Source: CAYVTZ01 sp964454685 (lineage in GTDB: Bacteria; Bacillota; Clostridia; Christensenellales; Christensenellaceae). Taken from it: a stretch of 41,570 nt of DNA. The stretch covers positions 1 to 41,570 of the forward strand of contig CAYVTZ010000026.1 of assembly GCA_964454685.1 (NCBI GenBank), given 5' to 3'. Of this stretch, positions 31,975 through 41,153 are shown piece by piece (within the stretch, counting starts at the first letter, position 1; every line of letters begins with the position of its first letter). A model generated the notes under the pieces. It was not told where the DNA came from, did not search any database, and was given only the letters and a program-made list of their open reading frames with translations. Made by a program: the position numbers and the translations under genes.

Positions 31975-33086
31975 GCCTGTCCTCCGCCGCATGCGCGCGC
32001 ATAAAAGTCGCGCAGCACCGCCTCGTATTCCTCCACAGTCTCCGGCACCGCAACGCGCCCTTGGTCGCGCACCTTGCTCAAAACCCCGTCGATCACCGCA
32101 TAATACTTCGCTCGCAGCGCATCGCTTTTCAGCAGCTTTTTCAAATAGGGATCCAAAATCTTGTGTGTAAACACCAAAAAAGGCTCCTCATCAAACAACA
32201 GCTTTGGGGTCAGCATCGCCGTAGAGGCCGACGAAATAAAGATTTTATCTTTGCAATTCAGCGTAAACAGCAGGCATTCCATAGGCAGTTTGGTACGGTA
32301 TTTCTCAATGCCGTCCTTTTCAAAGTCCATGCCCACCGGATGTGTCTTTTCAATAATATCCCCGCGCGTCGCCTCGATTGCAATGTCCATGATGCGGCTC
32401 TCCATGCCGTCATATTCGGCAATGTCGTGCTCATCCGTCATTTCGCTCGTGGTCGGTTCGCTCAAGAAAATGCAGTGGAACGCATTGAGCGCATTCACCT
32501 GCCGCAATGCGCCCAGCACAAACATACTCTCAATCATCTCCCGCACCACGCCCTGCATCTTAGGCAGCGGCCGCACAGGAAAGGGCGGTTCAAACGGATA
32601 CAGTTCCGGCGCGGAAAAATATGCGCACGTCACATGATCCATGTGCGTTTTTTGCCGCAATGTCTTAAGCGCCTTGGTAAAGCGCGTGTCGATCATATTT
32701 CCGGTGTATTCTCCAATGCCTTCCTCCACCAGGTAAACGGGCAGCTGCTCCTGCGCCTGCTTGCGGTAAAGATAGGTCGCCATATAGGTCGTGCGCGCTG
32801 TGATGATGGCGGAAAAGCGCATCGCAGGGTCATACCCCTCAATGCTGCACAGCATCCGATCCGCGCGAAATAAACCCCGCAGCAGCAACGCCGGCGACAT
32901 GTGCTTGCGCGCATAATACAAAATCTTGTGAATGCAGGGGTGATCATCACAATAGGAAAAATCCTGATCACGAAAATACAGGTACCGATTGATGAAGAAT
33001 ACGATCTCCTCCCCCGGCGCAACTTCGTTTGCCACCGCAATGGCGCTCATAATCTGATAGGGCGTGTCGCAGACCGCAGCAATCAT
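31971..33086 (-). CDS. glycosyltransferase family 52-like (sialyltransferase-like)
   Basis: Protein of 371 aa that resembles glycosyltransferase family 52 (CAZy GT52, Glyco_transf_52): the N-terminal AAVCDTPYQIMSAIAVANEV is the family opening, and KIFISSASTAMLTPKLLFDEEPFLVFTHKI near the C terminus is the second conserved block. GT52 enzymes include lipooligosaccharide sialyltransferases that use CMP-activated sugars, which fits a nearby SpsF-like cytidylyltransferase. Acceptor and donor are not known. The ATG at 33086 overlaps the GNAT stop (ATGA). Confidence 0.76.
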   Translation of the reverse strand: MIAAVCDTPYQIMSAIAVANEVAPGEEIVFFINRYLYFRDQDFSYCDDHPCIHKILYYARKHMSPALLLRGLFRADRMLCSIEGYDPAMRFSAIITARTTYMATYLYRKQAQEQLPVYLVEEGIGEYTGNMIDTRFTKALKTLRQKTHMDHVTCAYFSAPELYPFEPPFPVRPLPKMQGVVREMIESMFVLGALRQVNALNAFHCIFLSEPTTSEMTDEHDIAEYDGMESRIMDIAIEATRGDIIEKTHPVGMDFEKDGIEKYRTKLPMECLLFTLNCKDKIFISSASTAMLTPKLLFDEEPFLVFTHKILDPYLKKLLKSDALRAKYYAVIDGVLSKVRDQGRVAVPETVEEYEAVLRDFYARACGGGQA

Positions 33087-33622
33087 CTGATTCGCTCTCC
33101 ATTCAGCAGACCGAAGTGAAAACAGTCACGGTATACACCGTCCGCCAGCACTTCGTCACGCAAGGTTGCCTCGCGTGTGAATCCCAGTTTGACGAGCGCC
33201 TTTGCGCTGCCCTCATTTCCGTCGATCACGCCTGCGCTCACCTTATGCAAGCCCAACACGTCAAACGCAAAATCGCACACCGCCGCAATCGCTTCGGTGG
33301 CATATCCTTTGCCCCATTCCTCCGGTTCGCCAATCACATATCCGATAAACGCGTGCAAATAAATCGGATGGATGGGGCCAATTTTGATGTTCCCGATGTG
33401 CTTGTCGCCCTCTTTTGTATGGATGGCAAACAAATACGAATCAGGCGAGGCGTTGACGCTCTGCACAAAGCCGTCCACCGTCGCAAAATCCTGCGGCGTG
33501 TGCCGCGTTTCCAAATAACGGTTTACGCGTTCATCCTGCAACCATTCCACATAGCGTAGCGTCGCAGCAGGCAACGTGCGCAGGCACAGCCGCGCCGTTT
33601 CAATCGCTTGGTTATATATCAT
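33083..33622 (-). CDS. GNAT N-acetyltransferase (RimJ/RimL-like, possible sugar N-acetyltransferase)
   Basis: Acetyl-CoA-dependent acetyltransferase of 179 aa. The acetyl-CoA pocket signature is EWGKGYATEAI (about 102-112, Q/RxxGxG/A-type), followed by HKVSAGVIDGNEGSAKALVKLGF, where the family Asn is present. In this locus it could acetylate the C4 amino group of the PseC product as PseH does, or act on another amino sugar; a ribosomal-protein acetyltransferase is also possible. The ATG at 33622 has GGGGAG upstream. Just before it lies a promoter region. Confidence 0.78.
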   Translation of the reverse strand: MIYNQAIETARLCLRTLPAATLRYVEWLQDERVNRYLETRHTPQDFATVDGFVQSVNASPDSYLFAIHTKEGDKHIGNIKIGPIHPIYLHAFIGYVIGEPEEWGKGYATEAIAAVCDFAFDVLGLHKVSAGVIDGNEGSAKALVKLGFTREATLRDEVLADGVYRDCFHFGLLNGERIR

Positions 33623-33672
33623 AACGTATGTTCTCCCCTGTCATACTGCGCGAATCGCATTGCATCCTTATT

Positions 33673-33837
33673 ATTATAAAATATGTTACTCTCACAGGCC
33701 GTCAAGAAAGCTGCAAGTCTCGTTGTTCCAAATTTGCAGATTCCACCTCTCGCTAACGCGTAAGGCTATTCCTTACAGTTGGAACCCTTGCAGGGTAGCC
33801 TGCATATTATTATAATGGTTTTGTCGCAACTCGTCAA
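33673..33837 (-). promoter_or_regulatory. internal promoter(s) and structured leader before the GNAT gene
   Basis: Minus strand TTGACG (33832-33837), 17 bp, TATAAT (33809-33814) is a strong promoter directly after the PH-domain gene. A second one may be TTGACG (33700-33705), 16 bp, TATTTT (33678-33683), beside a TATAAT at 33673. Between them the transcript can form several stems (TGCAGG/CCTGCA; GTAAGG/CCTTAC; CTGCAA/TTGCAG), none with a T-tract. Regulated leader or simple spacer cannot be told apart. Confidence 0.55.
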
Positions 33838-33848
33838 ACCCCGCAACA

Positions 33849-34235
33849 TCACGCATTCCCCTCCAACACAAACTCCGAAATCGTCTTGCAGATTTCCGAA
33901 AGATTGCACCGATTGGTGAATTCAAAGCGCACCTTGCCCACTCCCGCAAACCACAATTCCAGCACACTGTCCAAATCCAGCACGCCTGCGGTCTCCACGG
34001 CATACACCTGTATGTTGCGGTACGGCATAGAGGTTAAATCCTTCTTCTTCCCGGTAATTCCCTGCACATTCATCGCCATCACCCTTTTGTTGGTAAAAAC
34101 AAGTCCATCGCGCACACCGCGAAACGCCGAGATCATTACCTCGCCCTCAATCAGCATGGGAGACAAAAACTCCGTAAATTCAGCGCCATCCACCATCTTC
34201 AGCTTCAAAAATACCGCGTTTTGAAAATCGATCAT
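33849..34235 (-). CDS. bacterial PH-domain-like protein
   Basis: Soluble protein of 128 aa that resembles single bacterial PH-like domains (bPH family): GEVMISAFRGVRDGLVFTNKRVMAMNVQGITGKKKDLTSMPYRNIQVYAVETAGVLDLDSVLELWFAG follows the typical V-x-D-x-x-x-x-T-x-K-R-x-I pattern with regularly spaced beta strands. The function is unknown. AAGGAG precedes the ATG at 34235. It sits inside the glycan locus between the flippase and an internal promoter, and its link to sugar synthesis is unclear. Confidence 0.75.
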   Translation of the reverse strand: MIDFQNAVFLKLKMVDGAEFTEFLSPMLIEGEVMISAFRGVRDGLVFTNKRVMAMNVQGITGKKKDLTSMPYRNIQVYAVETAGVLDLDSVLELWFAGVGKVRFEFTNRCNLSEICKTISEFVLEGNA

Positions 34236-34271
34236 TGTACGTCTCTCCTTTGTTATGGTTCTAAAGCACCC

Positions 34272-35666
34272 TTACATCATAATGCCTTTGCCGCGTCGCC
34301 AAACCAAAACCGCACCCGCCAGCATCGCAATGCCCAGCGCCCAGCGCAGCCAAATCACGTCCATCGCCGCATAGGTCAATCCCATCACTCCACACAAAAT
34401 CAGCGCAGGCACCAGCAAATACAAAAACGGAATCTGAAACCCCCGGATCAGGAATCGCGCAATCAGGTAGTGGAATGCAAACAGCACCACATATGAAAGC
34501 AATGTCGCCACCGCCGCTCCCGTCATGCCATAAGCTGGAATCCACAAAAAGTTCAAGAGAATGTTCACACCCGCCGCGCTCACCGTTCCCACCGCAATGT
34601 AAATCGTGCGGTTCTTGTATGTCTCATATCCAATGGGAAAGGTGTATAAAAACATGAAAAAGCACCCCGCCATAATCAGCGGAATCAGTGTTCGACCCGC
34701 CGCATATTTCTCGCCGCCAAACAGCGAAACCACATCCGGCGAAACCAGCAGCAGCGCCAGCATAAACAGCCCCACAAACGCCGTATATTTTTTATACAGC
34801 ACCAGAATTTCTTCGGTTTTCTTTTCCTTGGTTTTGTCAAAGTACCACACCGTCCATGCGTTGTTGAACGCCAGCCAAAGCGCGTTTGCAATCAGCCCGA
34901 TGTTATAGACAAAACTGTATATCCCCACCTGTTCTTTGTCCGTCATCTTGTCCAGCATATACCGATCCGCCTGCCCCAAAATAAGGTTGGACAGCGTGTG
35001 AAACACGATGGGCACCGTCAGCGTCAGACAAAATTTCCAATATGCCTTGTTCCCCATGATCTTGCTGTCTCGCAGCAGCAGGATAATCGCCGCAACCCCC
35101 ACGCCCGCATACGCAAACAGTGATCCAAAGATGTCTCCCAAATAGCGGTTTTCTGTCATTTGATTGATGAAGATAATAGAGAGCACAAACCGCACCATAC
35201 ACATCAACGACGACCAAAATACGAATTGCAGCGGCTTGTTCGTCACACGGCATTTCTGCGCGATCACCATGATGCAAAACGCAAAAAATCCCTGTAACAG
35301 ACAGAAAAACAAAATAGTCGGTGAAAAATCCAGCGCCTGTGAGAAAAACGCGGGGAAGCAGAACAGCACACCGGTAAACAGCGCCAACGTCAGCAGCCCC
35401 ACGCCCAAAAGCGAAGAAGAGTATTTCCCCAGTTCCTGCGTGCCGTAATGGATGCGCGCGTTGTTGAGCGAACTCGCCGCCTCCAGCCCCACCAAAGAGC
35501 CAAATACCGACGCCCACATGGAGTAAAGCGAAATATACGCATAATCCACCGTGGAAATCATGCGTCCAAACACGACAACCGTCAGCAGAAATGTAAATCC
35601 CTGCGCCAAAATCACGCCAAATGTGTAGTAAAATGCGCTGGTAAAAAAAGAGAGTTTCTTATTCAT
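34272..35666 (-). CDS. oligosaccharide flippase (Wzx/MATE-like, polysaccharide biosynthesis protein)
   Basis: Integral membrane protein of 464 aa with about twelve to fourteen hydrophobic segments, of the polysaccharide-transporter/MOP superfamily (FFTSAFYYTFGVILAQGFTFLLTVVVFGR at the N terminus; QADRYMLDKMTDKEQVGIYSFVYNIG in the middle is the Wzx-like signature). It would flip undecaprenyl-linked repeat units to the outer face. The start at 35666 (MNKKLSFF) overlaps the upstream stop (ATGAATAA); the ribosome site is weak, so coupling is likely. The 9 codons before it are not counted. Confidence 0.88.
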   Translation of the reverse strand: MNKKLSFFTSAFYYTFGVILAQGFTFLLTVVVFGRMISTVDYAYISLYSMWASVFGSLVGLEAASSLNNARIHYGTQELGKYSSSLLGVGLLTLALFTGVLFCFPAFFSQALDFSPTILFFCLLQGFFAFCIMVIAQKCRVTNKPLQFVFWSSLMCMVRFVLSIIFINQMTENRYLGDIFGSLFAYAGVGVAAIILLLRDSKIMGNKAYWKFCLTLTVPIVFHTLSNLILGQADRYMLDKMTDKEQVGIYSFVYNIGLIANALWLAFNNAWTVWYFDKTKEKKTEEILVLYKKYTAFVGLFMLALLLVSPDVVSLFGGEKYAAGRTLIPLIMAGCFFMFLYTFPIGYETYKNRTIYIAVGTVSAAGVNILLNFLWIPAYGMTGAAVATLLSYVVLFAFHYLIARFLIRGFQIPFLYLLVPALILCGVMGLTYAAMDVIWLRWALGIAMLAGAVLVWRRGKGIMM

Positions 35667-36522
35667 GCCCGTCGCGCTCAAGCAAATGCGCATACCAAGG
35701 GTAATCCTGTGCGTATTGCTGCATCCACTGCTTCATCTCATCAAACATCTGCGGATAGTCGGGAATGCCAAAATCCATTCGGGTTGAGCGCAGCGATTTG
35801 TCAATGCGCGGCTCGTCCTTGGGCACAATCACCACGTCATCCTTGCCAAACACCCGCGCAAATTCGCGTAACATATCATATTTGCTGATACTGCGCTTGG
35901 GCACATAGTGGAACAGCCCGCACAAATCACGCTCGAGCGCAAACACCATGCCCTTTGCAAGCTGCACAGTGGTAATGCCCGTCCACATCGCGTGCGTAAA
36001 CCCGCCCACTTCACCCGTCTGCCGCAAAAACCAGTGCAGCAGTCCGATGCCGTTTTCGTTGATGTCCGGCCCCACAATGCTCATGCGCAGCGTCACATCC
36101 TTATCGTTCACCAGCTCACCCAGCGCCTTGGATCGATCGTAAAAGGTACGCCCGTCCGGCAGACTATCCTCGGTGTATGGTCCCGTGTTCCCCGCAAACA
36201 CACAGTCTGTACTCGGCTGAATGATCTTGGTTGAAGTCAGCGCATATCGTTTTTCCAGCTTGTGCGGCAAATAGCTGTTCAAATAGATTGCAAGGTCGGG
36301 GTTACGCTCCGCAAATTGATTGAGAATGCCAATGCAGTTGATGACCACATCAAATTGATTGTCATTCAAAAAATGATCAAATTCCGGCGCGGCAACATCC
36401 AGCGCAACCGTGTCCGCGCCCGCCTCCAGCGCAACGCCCACCACATCATGTCCCAGATTCTGAAATGTTTTGACCACCACATGCCCCAGCATGCCGTGGG
36501 CACCCAAAACCAAGCTTCTCAT
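35659..36522 (-). CDS. RmlD-like NDP-sugar reductase (SDR)
   Basis: Extended SDR reductase of 287 aa resembling dTDP-4-dehydrorhamnose reductase. Rossmann motif GAHGMLG is at 7-13, STDCVFAG at 104-111, and the active-site Tyr128-x3-Lys132 lies in FYDRSKALGE. With the CapE-like dehydratase just upstream it may make a UDP-L-RhaNAc- or FucNAc-type sugar, as in WbvB-WbvR pairs; it lacks the extra cupin domain of CapF. The ATG at 36522 overlaps the dehydratase stop (ATGA). Confidence 0.85.
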   Translation of the reverse strand: MRSLVLGAHGMLGHVVVKTFQNLGHDVVGVALEAGADTVALDVAAPEFDHFLNDNQFDVVINCIGILNQFAERNPDLAIYLNSYLPHKLEKRYALTSTKIIQPSTDCVFAGNTGPYTEDSLPDGRTFYDRSKALGELVNDKDVTLRMSIVGPDINENGIGLLHWFLRQTGEVGGFTHAMWTGITTVQLAKGMVFALERDLCGLFHYVPKRSISKYDMLREFARVFGKDDVVIVPKDEPRIDKSLRSTRMDFGIPDYPQMFDEMKQWMQQYAQDYPWYAHLLERDGHE

Positions 36523-37571
36523 ACCAAACCCTTTTCCGCACCTTCACCCGCCAACTGATAGCGGATATAGTCGATGCTTGTCAGCAGCTTCTTCACCTGC
36601 TCCACATCAAGGCGCTGTGTGTTTTCCGAGGTGTATTCATACAGGTTGTCCAGTTCGCTTTCGCCGTCCGACTCAAAATTCTCGTAATCCAGCGAACGCG
36701 CGTCCACCGGAATTTTGTAATAGTCCCCTTCATCGCTCGCGGTGGCAAATTCCTCCCGTGTCAGCAATGTCTCGTGCAACTTCTCGCCGTGGCGCGTGCC
36801 AATGTATTTGATGCGGCTTTCAGAAGGAAACAGCTCCAAAATCGCTTGCGCCAAATCCCCCACCGTAGAAGCCGGTGCCTTCTGCACAAACGCGTCGCCC
36901 TGCTGCCCATTCAAAAAAGAGTATAAAACCAGGTTCACCGCATCATCCAGCGACATCAAAAACCGCGTCATATCCGGATTGGTTATGGTAATATCCTCCC
37001 CCCGCTTGGCCTGCGCCGTAAACAGCGGAATCACACTGCCGCGCGAAGCCATCACATTGCCATAGCGCGTAATGTTCAAAATGGTTCGTCCTTTGTTATT
37101 GCGCGCCGCCGCCCGCACCACCTTTTCTGCCATCGCCTTGGAAATGCCCATGGCGTTGATGGGGTATACGGCCTTGTCCGTTGATAGGAAAACCACCTTT
37201 TCCACATTACACCGCACCGCCGCGTGTACAACGTTGGATGTCCCCTCTACATTGGTTTTAAACGCCTGCATGGGGAAAAATTCGCAAGAGGGCACTTGCT
37301 TAAGCGCCGCCGCGTGAAAGCAGTAGTCTACACCGTCCATCGCCTCCATTACGCTGCGCTCATCGCGCACATCCCCCACATAAAATGTCACTTTTGAGTT
37401 TTTCAGCGCATGCCGCATATCGTCCTGCTTCTTTTCGTCACGCGAAAAAATACGAATCTGCGCAATGTCAGTATCAATAAATCGCCGCAGCACCGCATTG
37501 CCAAAGGAACCCGTTCCTCCGGTGATCAGCAGCGTCTTTCCCGCAAATCTTTGGTTGACTTCTTTTTGCAT
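36519..37571 (-). CDS. UDP-N-acetylglucosamine 4,6-dehydratase/5-epimerase (CapE/CapD-like)
   Basis: Extended SDR of 350 aa. GGTGSFG is at 18-24, HAAALKQVPSCEFFPMQAF at 86-104, and STDKAVYPINAMGISK at 130-145 shows Met141-x3-Lys145 in place of Tyr-x3-Lys, the pattern of CapE/CapD/PglF-type dehydratases, unlike the PseB-like gene downstream which keeps Tyr. It likely forms UDP-4-keto-6-deoxy-HexNAc for the RmlD-like reductase. It is the first gene of the glycan locus, under a promoter at 37664-37693, and has GGAG close to the ATG at 37571. Confidence 0.87.
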   Translation of the reverse strand: MQKEVNQRFAGKTLLITGGTGSFGNAVLRRFIDTDIAQIRIFSRDEKKQDDMRHALKNSKVTFYVGDVRDERSVMEAMDGVDYCFHAAALKQVPSCEFFPMQAFKTNVEGTSNVVHAAVRCNVEKVVFLSTDKAVYPINAMGISKAMAEKVVRAAARNNKGRTILNITRYGNVMASRGSVIPLFTAQAKRGEDITITNPDMTRFLMSLDDAVNLVLYSFLNGQQGDAFVQKAPASTVGDLAQAILELFPSESRIKYIGTRHGEKLHETLLTREEFATASDEGDYYKIPVDARSLDYENFESDGESELDNLYEYTSENTQRLDVEQVKKLLTSIDYIRYQLAGEGAEKGLV

Positions 37572-37663
37572 CTTGCTCCGCCTTCTTGCTCACAATTCTC
37601 CGCCCGCCGCCTGTCCGCGCCCGCAGCCTCAAATCAAATGATTACATATATTATTAATGAGAT

Positions 37664-37693
37664 ATTATATCATACTATGCGCCCAAAGCGCAA
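37664..37693 (-). promoter_or_regulatory. promoter of the glycan operon
   Basis: Minus strand TTGCGC (37688-37693), 18 bp, TATAAT (37664-37669); gives a leader of about 85 nt before the CapE-like gene. Confidence 0.6.
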
Positions 37694-37869
37694 TCGCTTG
37701 CAAAAACATCCCCCCGCGGCACCGGCGCTTCCCTCGCTCAAACGCTGCAAAACAATCTGCCCTCCGCCCACCTCCGCTTGGCGCACCCCTGCTATTCAAG
37801 CCGTGTGCATTTTTTCGCATACGGCAGACCGATTCCACATAAAAAAGTGCAAATATTTCAATGAAACCA

Positions 37870-37897
37870 TCGTCACAGCCCATAAATATGATATAAT
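37870..37897 (+). promoter_or_regulatory. promoter of the amylase gene
   Basis: TCGTCA (37870-37875), 16 bp, TATAAT (37892-37897). The -10 is consensus and the -35 is weak, so an activator may be needed. Confidence 0.55.
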
Positions 37898-37942
37898 ATT
37901 TCAAAATCATTCGATCAATCGGCAAAGGGAAGGGTAACAAAA

Positions 37943-39388
37943 ATGAAACAAAACGGCATCATGATGCAGTATTTTGAGTGGTATTTGCAGCCCGGCATGC
38001 TCTGGGAGCAGCTTAGCGCACAGGCACAGGCACTTGCCGATATCGGCATCACCGCAGTTTGGACGCCTCCCGCATACAAAGGGCAGGCAGGCATAAACGA
38101 TGTCGGTTATGGCGTGTACGATATTTACGACCTCGGCGAGTTCGGTCAAAAAGGTACGGTCGCCACCAAATACGGCACCAAGGCGGAGTTCCTCGCCGCA
38201 ATCCACGCCCTGCACACCGCAGACATCGCCGTCTATGCGGATGTGGTGCTGGATCACATGATGGGCGCAGACGCAATGGAAACCGTCAACGCAGAGGAAG
38301 TCAATCCCGATAACCGGAATCTGGAAGAAGGCACCCCCCGTCAAATCTCCGCTTGGACGCACTTTTATTTCCCCGGTCGCGGTAAAGCATATTCGGATTT
38401 CGAATGGCACTGGTACCACTTCACGGGCGTAGATTGGGATCAATCGGCGCAAGAATCTGCCGTGTTCAAATTTGAGGGTAAGGAATGGGATGCGCAGGTT
38501 GATGCCGAAAAAGGCAACTTTGATTACCTCATGGGCGCGGATATCGATCTCGATCATTTTGATGTCATTGCCGAGCTCACGCACTGGGGTAAATGGTTTC
38601 TGGAAACCACACAGGTAGACGGTTTTCGCTTCGATGCCGTCAAGCACATGAAATTCACGTTCTATCAAAACTGGCTGGACGCCATGCGCCGTGATGCGCA
38701 CCAGGAGCTGTTTTCCGTAGGGGAATACTGGAATCCCGATCTTGGCGCGCTGCAAAACTATCTCAATGTCACGCAAGGTGCGCTTTCGCTGTTCGATGTG
38801 CCGCTGCATTATCGCTTTTTAGAGGCAGCCACCACAAACGGCGCGTTTGATATGCGCACGATTTTCGATCATACCCTCGTGCAGGCCGATCCCACCCACG
38901 CCGTCACCTTCGTGGATAACCACGATACACAGCCCGGCCAAGCGCTGCAATCTTGGATTCCGGATTGGTTCAAGCCCATCGCATACGCACTCATATTGCT
39001 GCGCAAAAGCGGCTATCCCTGTGTATTCTATGGGGATTATTACGGCATCCCGCACGACAATATCCCGCCTATGCAGCCGTGGCTGGATCGTCTGCTGTGT
39101 GCGCGCAAACATCTCGCCTTCGGCAATCAAACAGATTATTTCGATCACCCTGATCTCATCGGCTGGACGCGCGAAGGAGATGACGATCACCCCGGTTCCG
39201 GTCTCGCTGTTGTCTGCACAAATGGCGGCGGCGGCAGTAAGCGCATGTATATCGGCATCCGTCATGCGGGCGCAACCTTCACGGATTGCACACAAAATCG
39301 TGCAGATTCCGTCGTCATCGGCGCAGATGGCTGGGCGGATTTTCCCGTAAACGGCGGTTCGGTCTGCGTCTGGATTCAGAGCGCCTGA
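37943..39388 (+). CDS. cytoplasmic alpha-amylase (GH13, AmyS-like)
   Basis: GH13 alpha-amylase of 481 aa without a signal peptide, so it acts on internal glycogen or imported maltodextrins. The four conserved regions are present: DVVLDHM (100-106), GFRFDAVKH with nucleophile Asp231, the acid/base Glu261 in SVGEYWN and FVDNHD with Asp328. The length and the start QYFEWYLQPG place it with the GH13_5 liquefying-type amylases. The C-terminal part ends with a beta domain (ADGWADFPVNGGSVCVWI). AAGGG lies before the ATG; a terminator follows at 39415-39440. Confidence 0.94.
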   Translation: MKQNGIMMQYFEWYLQPGMLWEQLSAQAQALADIGITAVWTPPAYKGQAGINDVGYGVYDIYDLGEFGQKGTVATKYGTKAEFLAAIHALHTADIAVYADVVLDHMMGADAMETVNAEEVNPDNRNLEEGTPRQISAWTHFYFPGRGKAYSDFEWHWYHFTGVDWDQSAQESAVFKFEGKEWDAQVDAEKGNFDYLMGADIDLDHFDVIAELTHWGKWFLETTQVDGFRFDAVKHMKFTFYQNWLDAMRRDAHQELFSVGEYWNPDLGALQNYLNVTQGALSLFDVPLHYRFLEAATTNGAFDMRTIFDHTLVQADPTHAVTFVDNHDTQPGQALQSWIPDWFKPIAYALILLRKSGYPCVFYGDYYGIPHDNIPPMQPWLDRLLCARKHLAFGNQTDYFDHPDLIGWTREGDDDHPGSGLAVVCTNGGGGSKRMYIGIRHAGATFTDCTQNRADSVVIGADGWADFPVNGGSVCVWIQSA

Positions 39389-39414
39389 ACGCCATTTTAC
39401 CTGTCTTTTCAAGC

Positions 39415-39440
39415 AGGCGTGCTTCGCTCATGCCTTTTTT
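39415..39440 (+). terminator. intrinsic terminator of the amylase gene
   Basis: AGGCGTG-CTTCGCT-CATGCCT followed by TTTTT: 7 pairs with one G-T and a good T-tract, 27 bp after the stop. Confidence 0.78.
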
Positions 39441-39509
39441 CGCGTATGCTTTGCGGCAAAGGTAACCAAGCGCCGTCGGCTTAAAGAATCATTCAAAAAG
39501 GAGGAAAGT

Positions 39510-41141
39510 ATGAAAAACCAACCGTACGATTATTATGCACCCATCCCCTTTCGGGATCTGCGCGCGCTGGTCCGGCATCATGCACAAGAGTTGGATGCTC
39601 AAACAGCCTTTTCCTATTTAGAGCAAAAAGAGCTGAAAACCATCTCCTACGCATCCTTTCAACGGCAAATTGCGCAGCTAGGCACGACATTGCTGTCACG
39701 GTTTCCCGAACACACTAAAATCGCCGTCATTGGCGAAAACTCCTATCCTTGGGTTTTGACCTATTTTGCCACGGTCTGCGCAAACTGTGTCATTGTGCCA
39801 CTGGATCGTGATCTCGCACCGGAACAAATCGCGCAGCAACTCCGGGAATGTCCGGTGGACGCGCTCATATATGCGCATGGCTATCGTGATATTGCCGATC
39901 ACCTGCAAGCAGAGGCACTGCCCATCCGCTTTTATTGCGATATGCAGGATCTTCCCACGCTGATTCAGGAGGGCGAGGCATTGCTCCAGCAGGGCGATAC
40001 GCACTTTGCCTCCATTCACCCCGATCCTTTCCTTTTGTCCGCCATCATCTACACTTCGGGTACAACAGGCAATGCAAAGGGCGTGATGCTCACGCAAAAC
40101 AGCATCCTCGCAGATGTCAGCGCTGCCATGCAGTGCGTAAAGCTCTCCGGAGCCACACTCGCCGTGCTGCCCCTGCATCATACCTTCGCCTTCACCACCA
40201 GTGTGCTGGCAACATTTGCGTATGGGTATCCGGTTCACATCAACAGCAGTCTCAAGCGCATCATGGAGGATTTTGCAGCATCAAAGCCGCAGAATATCTT
40301 TGTGGTGCCGCTGTTTGTGGAAACTTTTTATAAACGTATTTGGGATAGCGCAGCAAAATCCGGCAAAGACCAACTGCTCAAAAAAATGCTCAAAATCAGT
40401 AGCGGTCTGCGCAAAATCGGCATCGACCTGCGTCGCAAACTATTTGCTTCCGTCATCGAAGCATTCGGCGGCAATCTCGATGTCATCGTGTCCGGCGGCG
40501 CTCCGCTCGACCCGCATTATGTGGAGGAATTTGACGCACTTGGTTTCAATCTGCTCAACGGCTATGGCATCACCGAGTGTTCCCCCGTCGTCACGGTCAA
40601 CCGCAATGCGTATAAGCAGCCCGGCTCGGTGGGCTATGTACTACCCTGCAACGAAATCCGTATCGACGATCCCGATGAAAGCGGTATCGGCGAGGTGTGT
40701 ATCAAAGGCGAGAATGTCATGCTGGGTTATTTCGGCAACGAAAGCGCCACTGCGGCATGCCTCAAAGACGGCTGGTTTTTCACGGGCGATCTAGGCAGGC
40801 TGGACAGCAATTTTCTCTATATTACCGGTCGCGGCAAAAATCTTATTATACTGAGCAACGGTAAAAACGTCTCTCCGGAGGAATTGGAAATCAAGCTGTC
40901 CGGTTGTATCCCGCTGATTCAAGAGGTCGTGGTATACGCACAAAACGATGAAATCGTCGCAGAGATTTTCCCCGATGCGGATATCGCCGCTGCGCAAGGT
41001 ATCACGGATATCCACGCAGCGCTCGGCACGCAAATCGAGGTCATAAACAAGGACTTGCCGTTTTATAAAAATATTGGTAAAATTGTTCTGCGCGATTGTG
41101 AGTTTCCCAAAACCACAACCAAGAAAATTAAACGGACTTGA
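39510..41141 (+). CDS. AMP-dependent acyl ligase/synthetase
   Basis: ANL-superfamily adenylating enzyme of 543 aa. The P-loop-like YTSGTTGNAKG is at 181-191, GYGITECSP at 351-359, TGDLGRLDSNFLYITGRGKN later, and a lysine-rich C-terminal end (KTTTKKIKR) holds the A10 catalytic Lys. It activates a carboxylic acid with ATP; because an acyl carrier protein gene follows at once, it most likely loads that carrier (long-chain acyl-ACP synthetase-like) rather than only CoA. Substrate not deducible. AGGAGG with good spacing precedes the ATG at 39510. Confidence 0.9.
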   Translation: MKNQPYDYYAPIPFRDLRALVRHHAQELDAQTAFSYLEQKELKTISYASFQRQIAQLGTTLLSRFPEHTKIAVIGENSYPWVLTYFATVCANCVIVPLDRDLAPEQIAQQLRECPVDALIYAHGYRDIADHLQAEALPIRFYCDMQDLPTLIQEGEALLQQGDTHFASIHPDPFLLSAIIYTSGTTGNAKGVMLTQNSILADVSAAMQCVKLSGATLAVLPLHHTFAFTTSVLATFAYGYPVHINSSLKRIMEDFAASKPQNIFVVPLFVETFYKRIWDSAAKSGKDQLLKKMLKISSGLRKIGIDLRRKLFASVIEAFGGNLDVIVSGGAPLDPHYVEEFDALGFNLLNGYGITECSPVVTVNRNAYKQPGSVGYVLPCNEIRIDDPDESGIGEVCIKGENVMLGYFGNESATAACLKDGWFFTGDLGRLDSNFLYITGRGKNLIILSNGKNVSPEELEIKLSGCIPLIQEVVVYAQNDEIVAEIFPDADIAAAQGITDIHAALGTQIEVINKDLPFYKNIGKIVLRDCEFPKTTTKKIKRT

Positions 41142-41153
41142 TGGAGAGATATG

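Larger units (their letters stand above)
37572..37942. other. divergent intergenic region (glycan operon / amylase)
   Basis: 371 bp without a gene. It holds one promoter in each direction (37664-37693 minus; 37870-37897 plus) separated by about 175 bp, with AT-rich flanks. No clear operator was seen. Confidence 0.5.

Noticed and set aside
33623..33848. T-box or other known riboswitch in the leader before the GNAT gene
   Set aside because: No conserved T-box or riboswitch core and no terminator stem with T-tract could be matched.
37907..38809. Long minus-strand ORF opposite the amylase gene
   Set aside because: It is the mirror frame of a clear GH13 gene with all catalytic motifs and has no recognisable protein features.
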